51,019 bases of DNA from Acidobacteriota bacterium (lineage in GTDB: Bacteria; Acidobacteriota; Thermoanaerobaculia; Thermoanaerobaculales; Thermoanaerobaculaceae): contig JACQZW010000017.1 in assembly GCA_016213675.1 (NCBI GenBank), forward strand, positions 1 to 51,019. The letters run 5' to 3'. The position numbers and the translations under genes are program-made. The notes under the pieces were generated by a model that searched no databases, was not told where the DNA came from, and was given only the letters and a program-made list of their open reading frames with translations. This document shows positions 8,253 through 18,047 of this stretch, piece by piece. Each line of letters opens with the position of its first letter. Positions within the stretch are counted from its first letter, which is position 1.

Positions 8253-9428
8253 TCAGTACGGGTCCTTGCCGAAGAGCAGCTCGATCCCGAAGCCGACGAG
8301 GGCGCTGCCTTCGCGGCGGTCCTCGCGCTCGAAGCGAGGCCAGCTATAGCCGCCGGTGAAGTTGCCGAACAGCCAGGGGCGGCCGATCGGCATGCGGAAG
8401 ACGATCTGCGTCCCGAACTCGCGCAGGGGAACATCGGCCGCCGTCTCGCCGCGCACGAAGGCCTGGTAGAGCAGGGCGCGCCGGTGGTCGAGGTTCTGGT
8501 AGACGAGGAACGAGGTGCGCCAGAGCGACCCCTCGGTGCTCTGCGAAAAGGTGGCGACGTTGGCCCAGCGCAGCAGCAACCGCGGGTTGATCAGGCGGTC
8601 GAGGTCGACACTGGTGGTGGACCCGAAGCCGTCCCGGCGGTTCTCCCAGAAGACCGTCTCCCGGAACCGGATCGCCGACTTCTCCCCTACCGAGACGTCG
8701 CGGCGGTAGCGACCCTGGACGTAGATCTCGGGGCTGCTCTTGATGCGGGCGCCCAGCCGGAAGTCGAAGCGGTCTCCCCACCGCCCGGGCGGCGAGTAGC
8801 CGAGGCCGGCGAGCCACTCGTCCCGGGAGTCGAGGCCGAAGATCGACGAGCGCACCGCCAGCCCCTCGATGCGATCCTCGATGACCTCGCGCTCATCGCC
8901 GCGGCCGAGGAAGAGGTTGACTCGGTTCTTCAGGTTCGCGAGGTCGTAGTTGGCACGCAGGCGCAGCTTGAGGGCGTTGCGCTTGGACTCCGAGTAGAGG
9001 TCCGAGGCCTCGAGCACCCCCGAGACCGCTCGCGCGTTCTGGATGTCCGGCGGACCGCCGAAGAGGCCATCGAACCAGAGGTTGGCCCCGCACACGGTCT
9101 CCTGGACGCGGCGTCGCGCCTCGTCGATCAGCGCCTCCTCCTCCGGCTTCGGCAGCCGGCAGATCTCGCGGAGCGTGGGCTTCGGGCGCTGGCCCTGCAG
9201 GGTCGCACCCGGCGGGGGTTGGCCCTCCCCGGTCGCCGCGCCCGCGCCGGCGGGTGCCGGGGGCGCTGGCAGGTCGGCCGGTTTAGGAGCGGCCATGACC
9301 GGCGGCGCGGATGGGGGTGCGACGCCGCCGGCCGGGGCCGGAGCCGGGGCCCCACGTTGGGAGGCACACCCCGAGAGGAGGAGCCAGGAGGTGAGAACGC
9401 CGAGCACCAACGCTCGCGACATCGACAT
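8253..9428 (-). CDS. Lipoprotein with probable outer-membrane beta-rich domain
   Basis: A 391-residue protein with a lipobox signal peptide (LLLSGC, Cys about 20), then a Pro/Ala-rich linker of about 50 residues. A 270-residue C-terminal domain rich in alternating aromatic strands follows (for example DRFDFRLGARIKSSPEIYVQGRY and a terminal GFGIELLFGKDPY in pieces). The final aromatic residue and strand pattern suggest an outer-membrane barrel-like fold, but I do not recognise a named family. ATG 9428 is chosen because a TAGCAT box is 8 nt upstream (leaderless style) and because the lipoprotein signal starts there; ATG 9422 is possible. Function unknown. Confidence 0.72.
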   Translation of the reverse strand: MSMSRALVLGVLTSWLLLSGCASQRGAPAPAPAGGVAPPSAPPVMAAPKPADLPAPPAPAGAGAATGEGQPPPGATLQGQRPKPTLREICRLPKPEEEALIDEARRRVQETVCGANLWFDGLFGGPPDIQNARAVSGVLEASDLYSESKRNALKLRLRANYDLANLKNRVNLFLGRGDEREVIEDRIEGLAVRSSIFGLDSRDEWLAGLGYSPPGRWGDRFDFRLGARIKSSPEIYVQGRYRRDVSVGEKSAIRFRETVFWENRRDGFGSTTSVDLDRLINPRLLLRWANVATFSQSTEGSLWRTSFLVYQNLDHRRALLYQAFVRGETAADVPLREFGTQIVFRMPIGRPWLFGNFTGGYSWPRFEREDRREGSALVGFGIELLFGKDPY

Positions 9429-9436
9429 ACGAGTCA

Positions 9437-9442
9437 ATGCTA
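9437..9442 (-). promoter_or_regulatory. Candidate -10 box, leaderless lipoprotein gene
   Basis: TAGCAT on the minus strand, 8 nt before ATG 9428, with TTGGAC 17 nt further upstream (9460-9465). Confidence 0.5.
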
Positions 9443-9690
9443 CTGCCGTCGCGCCCGGCGTCCAAGCGGCCCCGGGCACAGGTTCGCCTCTCCTTCCCAT
9501 GGCCTGGCCCACCCGAGCGTGCTCCTCATCACGCCGACATTCGCCTGACCTCGTTCTGTAACCCCTCTGCTGAGGTCACACAGGCGAGCCCCGCCCCTCC
9601 GACACTCACCTCGACAACGGCCACGGCGGCACGGCCCGGCACGCGGCCGGGGCGAGCCGCGCCGGGAGCGCGCCGGAACCGTTCGCACAA

Positions 9691-9716
9691 TTGACACTCC
9701 GGGGCCGTTTTGCTAT
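9691..9716 (+). promoter_or_regulatory. Possible promoter of the DUF4388 gene
   Basis: A perfect TTGACA at 9691-9696 is followed by TGCTAT at 9711-9716; the 14 nt spacing is shorter than ideal. This AT-rich island is conspicuous in the 300 bp gap between divergent genes, which otherwise shows nothing recognisable. Confidence 0.4.
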
Positions 9717-9726
9717 CCAGGCAGCG

Positions 9727-10971
9727 ATGCCGACCGAAGCCCGCGAAGCCAGCGGCGTGTTCGCCGCGCTCGAGATCCCCTCGGTGGTGCGCCGCGTCAT
9801 GGCCGGCTCGCCGGCCGGCCGGTTGCGGGTCGGGCAGCGCGGCGCCAACCGTTTCGTCTGGTTCGAGGGGGATCGCGTGCGCGCCATCACCTCCTCGCTC
9901 GAGGAGGAACGGCTGGGCTCGTGGCTGGTCGCCCGCGGCCTGGTCGGAAAGCAGGCGATGCACGAGGTGCTCATCCGCAAGCCGAAGGACGAGCGTTTCG
10001 GCAACGCGCTGATCCGGGCTCGACTGATCGAGGAGAGCAGGCTGACCGAGGAGCTCGAGGTCCTCTCGCTCCACATCGCCGGCCGCATGCTGTTCGAGGA
10101 CGGCACCTGGGAGGTCGAGGGCGGCTGGGAGATCCCACCCGACGCGGTGGTCCTCGACCTGCCGGGGTCGGCGATGTTCGTCCTGGCGATCCGCCGCGCC
10201 CCCGATACCGGCCAGTTCGAGCGGCTGGCCGGCGGCGGCAAGCGCTGGGTCGCCCTCGGGGTCCCGGAAGCCGAGGGGATCGAGCTGCTCCCCCTCGAGC
10301 GGCTCGTGCTCACACTGCTCGGGGGTCCGCGGACCCTCGAGGAGCTGCGCGCGAGCGCACCCCAGCAGTCCCGCGAGCTGCCCCGCGCGCTGGCCATCCT
10401 CGCCTCCGCCGGGCAGGCGAGGTGGGAAGGCGGGACGGGACCGGGGTCGCGCCCGGGCGACGACGAGCCGCAGTACCCGCCGGCCAGCCCGCGGCTGCGC
10501 GAGATGCTCCACCTGATCGACCCGGAGGGAGGTCGCCGTCGCGTCGCCCGCCACGCGGCCGGCGGCGCCGGCGCCGGCGGTCCCGCGGTGGAGCTCACGC
10601 AGGAGGACCTCGAGAGGCTCGAGGACGACAAGCGGCAGGGGGTGGCGATCCTGCAGCGGGGCGGCGACCCGCGCCTCGCGTACAAGCTGCTCCAGCCGGC
10701 CGTCGACGCCGTGCCCGACGCCGACCACCTCGTGGTCCTCGCCGAGATCGAGATCTCCAACCCCCTGTGGCGGCAGCGGGCGCTCGACCACCTGAAGCTC
10801 GCGATGGTGCTGAACCCGCAGCTCACCCCGGGGTGGCTCGCCCTGGCGAACTACTGGGGCCTGCGCGGCCACCCGGACAAGCAGCGGCGCTGCCTGGAGA
10901 AGATCCTCGTCTACAACCCCGCCAACGCCGATGTGCTCGACGCCATCGACCTGCTAGACAAGCAGGGCTAG
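9727..10971 (+). CDS. DUF4388 (PATAN-like) protein with C-terminal TPR-like repeats
   Basis: A 414-residue cytoplasmic protein. The N-terminal 130 residues (ALEIPSVVRRVMAGSPAGRL..FEGDRVRAITSS) match DUF4388, a PATAN-related domain common in delta-proteobacteria and Acidobacteriota and often linked to signalling proteins. A middle winged-helix-like segment follows, then a C-terminal helical region (about 345-410, RALDHLKLAMVLNPQLTPGW and the next repeat) that looks like two to three TPR units. No catalytic motif is seen. ATG 9727 begins the conserved region. It ends 4 bp inside the convergent acyltransferase gene, so the two stop codons interlock. Probably a regulatory or scaffold protein; partners unknown. 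Confidence 0.75.
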   Translation: MPTEAREASGVFAALEIPSVVRRVMAGSPAGRLRVGQRGANRFVWFEGDRVRAITSSLEEERLGSWLVARGLVGKQAMHEVLIRKPKDERFGNALIRARLIEESRLTEELEVLSLHIAGRMLFEDGTWEVEGGWEIPPDAVVLDLPGSAMFVLAIRRAPDTGQFERLAGGGKRWVALGVPEAEGIELLPLERLVLTLLGGPRTLEELRASAPQQSRELPRALAILASAGQARWEGGTGPGSRPGDDEPQYPPASPRLREMLHLIDPEGGRRRVARHAAGGAGAGGPAVELTQEDLERLEDDKRQGVAILQRGGDPRLAYKLLQPAVDAVPDADHLVVLAEIEISNPLWRQRALDHLKLAMVLNPQLTPGWLALANYWGLRGHPDKQRRCLEKILVYNPANADVLDAIDLLDKQG

Positions 10972-11921
10972 CTGGCCGGCACGGCCGACGGCGCCTCGTC
11001 GGCCCAGAACGGGTAGAAGCAGTACCACTGCTCCGGATGCTCGCGGATGCGCCGCTCGAGGGCGGCGAGCCAGCGCCGCATCGCGTCCCGGACCCGCTCG
11101 TCGATGTCGCCGTCGCCGGCCACGTCGATCGGCTCGTCGAAGACGACGTGGAACCGGCGGTCGGGGCCGAGGAGGACGAACGTCGGGACCACCAGCGCGT
11201 CGGCGCGGGCGGCGAGGTAGAACGGCCCGGGCGGGAACTTCGCGACCGCACCGAAGAACTCCATCGGCCAGCCCTGGCCGTTGAAGTCCCGGTCGCCGTG
11301 GGCGGCGAGGATCCCCTTCTCGCGCAGCACGCGGAGCGCCGGCACCACCGACAGCGGGGTCGCGTCGACCGGGATGCCGGTCACGTTGCCGAGGCGGCGG
11401 AAGCGGGTGCGGAACTCCTCGGCCTTCTCGAAGCGGTCGCGCCAGTACAGGACGTGGACCGGCTCGAAGAGCCTGCCGAGGGTTACGGCGCCCGCCTCGG
11501 GGTTGCCCATGTGGGCGGTGAGCAGCACGGTGCCGCGGCCGGCGCCCCGTGCCGTCTCGAAGTGGTCGAAGCGCTCGAACGGCGCCATGTTGGCGCGCAG
11601 CCGGTCGAGGGGGAGCTGCGACCAGCGGAAGAAGTCGATCCAGTGGTAGGCGTGCTGGAAGCCCATCTGCCAGGCGGTGCGGCGGACCTCCGGGTGGTCG
11701 GCGGGCAGGCCGAGGATGCGGGCGTAGTTTTGCTTGATCGCGTGCAGGTACTTGGGCCGCGCCAGGTTGAAGGGGAGCATGACGAGCCAGCGCGCCATCC
11801 AGTACATCAGCGACAGCGGCCACCAGGTGGACACCCACGCCAGCGTCGGGATCCAAAAGCCGAAGTACAGCCCGTAGAAAGCTTGGAGGACCCGGGAGGA
11901 ACCCGCCATCTTGAACTGCAT
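10968..11921 (-). CDS. LpxL/HtrB-family lysophospholipid acyltransferase
   Basis: A 317-residue inner-membrane acyltransferase with an N-terminal hydrophobic helix (about 10-45) and the catalytic HxxxxE motif in LLTAHMGNPEAG. Later blocks fit the family (HGDRDFNGQGWPMEFFG and a C-terminal HPEQWYCFYPFW). Family members add the late acyl chains of lipid A or transfer acyl groups to other envelope lipids. The sequence supports a Gram-negative envelope. Start: ATG 11921, 7 nt after a TAGAAT box; ATG 11909 in frame is the alternative. The gene stands alone, tail to tail with the DUF4388 gene. Its -35 region would fall in the palindromic repeat upstream. Confidence 0.88.
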   Translation of the reverse strand: MQFKMAGSSRVLQAFYGLYFGFWIPTLAWVSTWWPLSLMYWMARWLVMLPFNLARPKYLHAIKQNYARILGLPADHPEVRRTAWQMGFQHAYHWIDFFRWSQLPLDRLRANMAPFERFDHFETARGAGRGTVLLTAHMGNPEAGAVTLGRLFEPVHVLYWRDRFEKAEEFRTRFRRLGNVTGIPVDATPLSVVPALRVLREKGILAAHGDRDFNGQGWPMEFFGAVAKFPPGPFYLAARADALVVPTFVLLGPDRRFHVVFDEPIDVAGDGDIDERVRDAMRRWLAALERRIREHPEQWYCFYPFWADEAPSAVPAS

Positions 11922-11928
11922 CGCCGCG

Positions 11929-11934
11929 ATTCTA
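11929..11934 (-). promoter_or_regulatory. Candidate -10 box, leaderless acyltransferase gene
   Basis: TAGAAT on the minus strand, 7 nt before ATG 11921. No convincing -35, since the upstream DNA is the GC-rich palindromic element. Confidence 0.5.
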
Positions 11935-11937
11935 CCA

Positions 11938-12039
11938 GTAGGGGCGGCCCTCGCGGCCGCCATCGGACCCGGCGTTTCGTGGCGCGGCCGCCCCCGGCCG
12001 CGCATTCCGCGCCCGGGCGGGCGAGGGCGCCCGCCCTAC
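11938..12039. repeat. Palindromic intergenic repeat element
   Basis: The ends are imperfect inverted copies (GTAGGGGCGG at left, CCCGCCCTAC at right), with a self-complementary interior. A 25 bp core at 11979-12003 is the exact reverse complement of 698-722 in repeat R1 and nearly so of R2. The right end supplies the stop codon of the thiamine pyrophosphokinase gene. It is one of at least three related copies in the window. Confidence 0.75.
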
Positions 12040-12665
12040 GGCGCGTTGCGGAGGAAGACCAACAGGGTGCCGCCCTCGACGGTCACCTCGATCCGGTCGC
12101 CGACGGCGCGGTTCGACACCCCGGTACGGCCGGCGAGATCGAGGGGCTCGCTGGCGAGCGACCAGGCCAGCCCGACCGTGGTCACCCGCTCGCAGCGGCC
12201 GAGGGGGAGCAGCGAGACGGCCTGGCCCGGCGTCGTCGCCAGGCTCAGCCGCGAGCGGACCGCGAGGATCCGCGTCTCGCGGTCGCGCAGCTCGACCTCA
12301 CCGCGGTCGGCGAAGCGCGCCAGCACGCAGAGGTTCTCCACCGCGTGGTCGAGCCGCCCGCCGGTCGCGGCCAGCACCGTCACCTCCTCCGCGCCCCGTT
12401 CGTCGAAGGCGACGAGGAGGGTCTTGTGCAGGTCGGTGAAGTCCTGGTCCGGGCGGGGCGCGATGCGGTCCTCGCCGACCCACGCCCGCACGGCCGGGCG
12501 GATCGAGTCGAGGTCGCCGACCACCAGCGCGGGGCGCACGCCGATGCGTGCGAGGTGGTTGGCCCCGCCGTCGGCGGCGAGCACCTCGTCGGCGGCGAGG
12601 ACGACGCGCACGGTCGCCTCGTCCCACTGCCACGGCGCGCTGGCGACGATCACGGTGCCGGCCAT
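12036..12665 (-). CDS. Thiamine pyrophosphokinase
   Basis: Transfers pyrophosphate from ATP to thiamine to make thiamine diphosphate. The 209-residue protein shows family landmarks: AADGGANHL near 30, VGDLDSI near 50, the D..DFTDLHK motif near 75, and ATGGRLDHAVENL near 100. A C-terminal small beta domain completes a normal length. ATG 12665 is 6 nt after a TAGGAT box, so it may be leaderless; no TPP riboswitch is visible upstream. The stop codon and last codons fall inside the palindromic repeat 11938-12039, so the C-terminal end (RNAP) may have been shaped by repeat insertion. It stands alone, divergent from the kinase gene. Confidence 0.9.
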   Translation of the reverse strand: MAGTVIVASAPWQWDEATVRVVLAADEVLAADGGANHLARIGVRPALVVGDLDSIRPAVRAWVGEDRIAPRPDQDFTDLHKTLLVAFDERGAEEVTVLAATGGRLDHAVENLCVLARFADRGEVELRDRETRILAVRSRLSLATTPGQAVSLLPLGRCERVTTVGLAWSLASEPLDLAGRTGVSNRAVGDRIEVTVEGGTLLVFLRNAP

Positions 12666-12671
12666 GCCGCC

Positions 12672-12677
12672 ATCCTA
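12672..12677 (-). promoter_or_regulatory. Candidate -10 box, leaderless thiamine pyrophosphokinase gene
   Basis: TAGGAT on the minus strand, 6 nt before ATG 12665; no clear -35. Confidence 0.5.
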
Positions 12678-12799
12678 CACTCCCGCCGTGCCCTCCTGAC
12701 CGACGCCTTTGCCTGCTCGCAGCGGGCTTCTCGGCCCAAACAGCGGCGCCCCGCGTGTTAGACTTCCGGGGCGTGCTGTCCGAGGGAACGAGGCGAGTG

Positions 12800-14421
<1,622 letters not shown>

Positions 14422-14425
<4 letters not shown>

Positions 14426-14760
14426 GCACCGAGATGCGCGAGGCGATGGTGGTCGGCAACGACATCGTCGTGGTGTGGGGCGACGGGCACGAGTCGTACT
14501 TCCCGGGCGAGGAGCTCCGCCGCGCCTGCACCTGCGCCGGCTGCAAGGGCGAGCAGCACCTGTTCGGCCGGGCGACGCTGCCCACGCTGAAGCCGCTCGG
14601 TGCCGGGGCGTTCGTCCCGGCGGAGGTCGCGCGGGTCGGCAACTACGGCCTCCAGGTGCGCTGGGCCGACGGCCACGACTACGGCATCTACCACCTCGAC
14701 GCCCTCCGCGCCGCCTGCCCCTGCGACGCGTGCGCCGCCACCCGGAAAGGACAGGCTTGA
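14422..14760 (+). CDS. DUF971 (GBBH-like N-terminal) cysteine-rich protein
   Basis: A 112-residue protein with the fold signature of the gamma-butyrobetaine-hydroxylase-like N-terminal domain (VVVWGDGHESYFPGEELR ... VRWADGHDYGIYHLDALR in two pieces). It carries two CxCxxC clusters, CTCAGC after the first LR-type block and CPCDAC after the second. These probably bind zinc or an iron-sulfur cluster. In other bacteria DUF971 genes often lie near mrp/apbC or Fe-S genes. Here the mrp homologue is 33 kb away and the gene instead follows a Ser/Thr kinase, overlapping it by 4 bp. GTG 14422 is chosen because GGAGGG lies just upstream; ATG 14434 is the alternative. Confidence 0.85.
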
Positions 14761-14854
14761 GGCCTGGGGCTCGAGGCCTGAGACCTGAAGCTGTCGACGC
14801 AACGCTGGACTTCTCGACTCTCGACCCTCGAACTTGGACGTCCCTGGAGCTCCC

Positions 14855-15400
14855 ATGCACCCCTGGCACGATGTCTACGTCGACGACCACCTGACCGCCA
14901 ACGTCTTCCCCGTCGTCATCGAGGTCCCCAAGGGCTCGAAGAACAAGTACGAGCTCGACAAGGAGTCGGGGCTGCTGCGCCTCGACCGCGTGCTGTACAG
15001 CGCCGTCCACTACCCGGCCGACTACGGCTTCATCCCCCGCACCTACTGCGACGACGGCGACCCGCTCGACGCGCTCGTGCTCTCGCAGGAGCCGGTCTAC
15101 CCGCTCACCCTGGTCCAGGCGCGCGCCATCGGCGTCATGCGGATGCGCGACGAGAAGGGGCTCGACGACAAGATCATCGCCGTCTCGACCGAGGACCCGG
15201 CGTTCGCCGACTACACCGATCACGGCCAGCTCCCCGCCCACGCCCTGCGCGAGATCAGGCGCTTCTTCGAGGACTACAAGGCGCTCGAGCACAAGCAGGT
15301 CGTCGTCGAGGACTTCATGGGTCCGGCTGACGCCCTGCGCATCCTGAAGGAAGCGCTCGAGCTCTACCGACGCCTGCGCCGCGGCGAGCTGAAGAAGTAG
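14855..15400 (+). CDS. ppa: Inorganic pyrophosphatase (family I)
   Basis: Hydrolyses pyrophosphate to phosphate in the cytoplasm. The 181-residue protein has the family I active-site blocks: EVPKGSKNKYELDKESG (substrate-binding Lys and Glu), HYPADYGFIP, the metal-binding DGDPLDALVL, and the D..D/K..K region DEKGLDDKII. Length is normal. ATG 14855 follows CTGGAG by 5 nt. It comes 95 bp after the DUF971 gene, so it may be a separate unit or the end of the kinase operon. A long inverted repeat follows the stop. Confidence 0.96.
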   Translation: MHPWHDVYVDDHLTANVFPVVIEVPKGSKNKYELDKESGLLRLDRVLYSAVHYPADYGFIPRTYCDDGDPLDALVLSQEPVYPLTLVQARAIGVMRMRDEKGLDDKIIAVSTEDPAFADYTDHGQLPAHALREIRRFFEDYKALEHKQVVVEDFMGPADALRILKEALELYRRLRRGELKK

Positions 15401-15540
15401 GGTTGCCCGCCCCCTCCCGCCCAGGGTTGAAGGGTTGAAAAGGGGCCAAAAGGACCCTCTGCCTCGGCCGTGCCTCAACCCTGGCCGGGTGGGTGGGCGG
15501 GCAACCCTGGGCGGGTGGCCGGGCGGGCAACCCTGGGTGG
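15401..15540. terminator. Long inverted repeat between convergent ppa and polyprenyl transferase genes
   Basis: 15401-15430 pairs imperfectly with 15474-15506 (GGTTGCCCGCC against GGCGGGCAACC, and CAGGGTTGA against TCAACCCTG). The right arm is then repeated in tandem at about 15504-15536. Position between two gene ends suggests a bidirectional terminator or transcript-end protector. Confidence 0.55.
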
Positions 15541-15552
15541 AGGGGTGGTGGA

Positions 15553-16956
15553 TCAGTACGCGTGTCTGTGGCGCCAGAAGCGCAGCGCGGTGAGCCAGAG
15601 GATCTTGATGTCGAGGGCGAGCGACCAGTTGTCGATGTAGTAGAGGTCGGCGGCGATCCGCTTCCGCATCGAGCTCTGGCCGCGCAGGTCGTGGACCTGG
15701 GCCCAGCCGGTCATCCCGGCGCGCACCCGGTGGCGGGACATGTACTCCGGGTAGCGCTCGCGGAAGCGGGCGACGAACTCTGGCCGCTCGGGGCGGGGGC
15801 CGACGAGCGACATCTCGCCGAGCAGGACGTTGAAGAGCTGCGGGAACTCGTCGAGCGAGTAGCGGCGCAGCCAGGCGCCGACTCGCGTCGCGCGGGGGTC
15901 GTTGGGGACCGCGAAGCGCGGCCCGGTGTCCGCCTCGGCGTCCGGGATCATGGTGCGGAACTTGATGATGCGAAAAGGCTTGCCGTCGAGCCCCATGCGG
16001 AGCTGGCGGAACACCACGGGCCCGCGGTCCTCGAGCTTGATGAGCGCCGCGATGAGCAGCAGGAGCGGCCACAGCACGAGGAGGAGCAGCACGCTGCCGA
16101 CGACGTCGACGACCCGCTTGAGCAGCGTGCTCCAGCCGGCGAGCGGGATCTGCGTGAGGTTGATGACCGGGATCCCGTCGAGGTCCTCGACGCCGGCGCG
16201 GAGGGCGAAGTACTGCAGCACGTCGGGGACCACGCGCACCTCGAGGAGGAGCGGCTCGGCGTTCTTGAGGAGCCGGATGGTCTTGTGCTGGGCGCCGAGC
16301 GGCAGCGCGACGTAGAGCAGGTCCACACCGTGCGCCCGGACGACCGCCTCGAGTTCGTCGAGGGTGCCGAGCACCGGGAAGCCGGCGAAGCTCGCCCGCG
16401 CCTTGCCGGGGTCGTCGTCGACGTAGCCGACGACGTCGAGCCCCATCTCGCGGTGGACGGCGAGCTTCTCGGCGACCATCCGGCCGAGCTCGCCGGCGCC
16501 GGCGACGAGGGCGCGCTTGCGGTGCCGGGACGACGCCCACAACCGCGCCATCACCGCCCAGACGACCACCCGGCCGGCGGTCACGAGCACGACGTCGAGG
16601 AACGCGAACAGGCCGAGCACGACGCGCGAGTAGGTGAAGTCGCGGTAGAAGGCGAGGCCGGCGTTGAGTACGAGCATGGCGAGCAGCACCGCGACCGCGA
16701 CGGCGAGCGCCTCCTCGACCCGGGAGCGCTGCGGGCGCCCCTCGAGCAGGCCGCGGAAGTAGAACACCACCGGCCACACCAGGGTGATGATCGGGAACAG
16801 CGCGAGGTACGGCTCGAACGGCGGCGTCCCCTTGGTGATCGGCACGACCTCGACGTTGAAGCGGAGGTGGTAGGCGAGGAACAGCGCGAGCCAGGTGGCG
16901 ATCAGGTCGACGGCCACCACGGCAGTGCGGTTGATGCGCAGCTTCTGGCCGATCAT
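15553..16956 (-). CDS. Polyprenyl-phosphate glycosylphosphotransferase (WcaJ/exopolysaccharide type)
   Basis: A 467-residue membrane enzyme that loads the first sugar phosphate onto undecaprenyl phosphate for polysaccharide assembly. Four N-terminal transmembrane helices (to about 135) precede a nucleotide-binding-like middle domain (ALVAGAGELGRMVAEKL). A further helix (about 288-315) leads to the catalytic sugar-transferase domain with FRTMIPDAEADTGP, DEFPQLFNVLLGEMSLVGPRP and AGMTGWAQVHDLRG. The Asp-Glu pair (DE) and the GPRP motif of the family are intact. It is the last gene of a five-gene leftward operon; its start overlaps the preceding GT4 stop (ATGA). Confidence 0.93.
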   Translation of the reverse strand: MIGQKLRINRTAVVAVDLIATWLALFLAYHLRFNVEVVPITKGTPPFEPYLALFPIITLVWPVVFYFRGLLEGRPQRSRVEEALAVAVAVLLAMLVLNAGLAFYRDFTYSRVVLGLFAFLDVVLVTAGRVVVWAVMARLWASSRHRKRALVAGAGELGRMVAEKLAVHREMGLDVVGYVDDDPGKARASFAGFPVLGTLDELEAVVRAHGVDLLYVALPLGAQHKTIRLLKNAEPLLLEVRVVPDVLQYFALRAGVEDLDGIPVINLTQIPLAGWSTLLKRVVDVVGSVLLLLVLWPLLLLIAALIKLEDRGPVVFRQLRMGLDGKPFRIIKFRTMIPDAEADTGPRFAVPNDPRATRVGAWLRRYSLDEFPQLFNVLLGEMSLVGPRPERPEFVARFRERYPEYMSRHRVRAGMTGWAQVHDLRGQSSMRKRIAADLYYIDNWSLALDIKILWLTALRFWRHRHAY

Positions 16957-18047
16957 CCCAGCATTCCGCTCGGCAATGCCCGCTCCAGCAAGTAGGTGAA
17001 GCGACGGCGGAACCGCGACCGCGAGAAGCTCTCCGCCCGGGTGCGCAGCACCCTGGCGTCGTAGGGATGGTCGAGCACCTTGCGGCAGGCGGCGGCCAGC
17101 GCCTCGACGGTCCCCTCGCGGGCCAACTCGCCGTGCTCGCCGGAGATCACCACGTCGGCGGTCCCGCTCCCTTCGAGCCCGACCACCGGCGTGCCGCAGG
17201 CCAGCGACTCGACCGTCACCATGCCGAAGTCCTCGACGTTGGGGACGAGGAGGAGCGCGGCCTGGCGGTACTCGTCGCGCAGCCTCTCGGCGCTCACCCG
17301 GCCGAGGAAGCGGACGTTGCCCCGGGCGCCCCAGGTGAGGCGTCGGCGCATCGGTCCCTCGCCCACGATGTGGAGCTCGAGGCCGAGCCGTTCGGCGATC
17401 GCGATGCCCACGTCCACTCGCTTGTACGGAACCAACGCCGCGACCATCAGGAGGTGCGCTTTCCGCTCGCCTCCGGGGGTGAAGAAGGAGATGTCTACCG
17501 GCGGCGGGATGACCTCGGCCTCGCGCCGCCAGTAGCGCTCGATCCGGCGTGCCACGAGGTGCGAGTTGGCGACGAAGTGGTCAACCCGCGCCGACGACAC
17601 GACGTCCCAGGTCCGCAGCCGCTCGAGGCGGGCCCGGACGATCGGCCGCACGACGCGGGGCAGCCGCGTCAGGTACTCCTCGCGCTGGTCCCATAGGTAG
17701 CGCATCGGCGTGTGGCAGTAGCACACGTGGGCGCCGCTCGGCGGCGGGATCACGCCCTTCGCCACGCAGTGACTCGACGAGATCACCAGGTCGTAGCCGT
17801 CGAGGTTGAAGCACGCCGCGGCCTGCGGCATGAGCCCGAGGAGCGGCCGGTAGACGCGGCCGCCGAGCGACAGGTGCTGCAGGTACGAGGTGACGATCGG
17901 GTGGCCGGCGAGCTCGCCCTCGACGACCCCCTTCCGGCAGAACAGCGTGTGGATCGGCGCCCCGGGGAAGAGGGCCGCGATCTCCGACAGCACCGCCTCG
18001 CCGCCGCGCATCCCCGTCAACCAGTCGTGCACCAGTGCGACCCGCAT
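16953..18047 (-). CDS. GT4 family glycosyltransferase
   Basis: A 364-residue GT-B fold enzyme that should transfer a sugar to the growing lipid-linked saccharide at the cytoplasmic face. The N-terminal block (ALVHDWLTGMRGGEAVL) and HTPMRYLWD near 110 are typical of WbaZ-like mannosyltransferases. The C-terminal EX7E motif is intact in EDFGMVTVESLACGTPVVG. It overlaps the next gene of the operon by 4 bp and touches the upstream gene at 18047. Donor sugar (perhaps GDP-mannose) is inference. Confidence 0.92.
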   Translation of the reverse strand: MRVALVHDWLTGMRGGEAVLSEIAALFPGAPIHTLFCRKGVVEGELAGHPIVTSYLQHLSLGGRVYRPLLGLMPQAAACFNLDGYDLVISSSHCVAKGVIPPPSGAHVCYCHTPMRYLWDQREEYLTRLPRVVRPIVRARLERLRTWDVVSSARVDHFVANSHLVARRIERYWRREAEVIPPPVDISFFTPGGERKAHLLMVAALVPYKRVDVGIAIAERLGLELHIVGEGPMRRRLTWGARGNVRFLGRVSAERLRDEYRQAALLLVPNVEDFGMVTVESLACGTPVVGLEGSGTADVVISGEHGELAREGTVEALAAACRKVLDHPYDARVLRTRAESFSRSRFRRRFTYLLERALPSGMLG

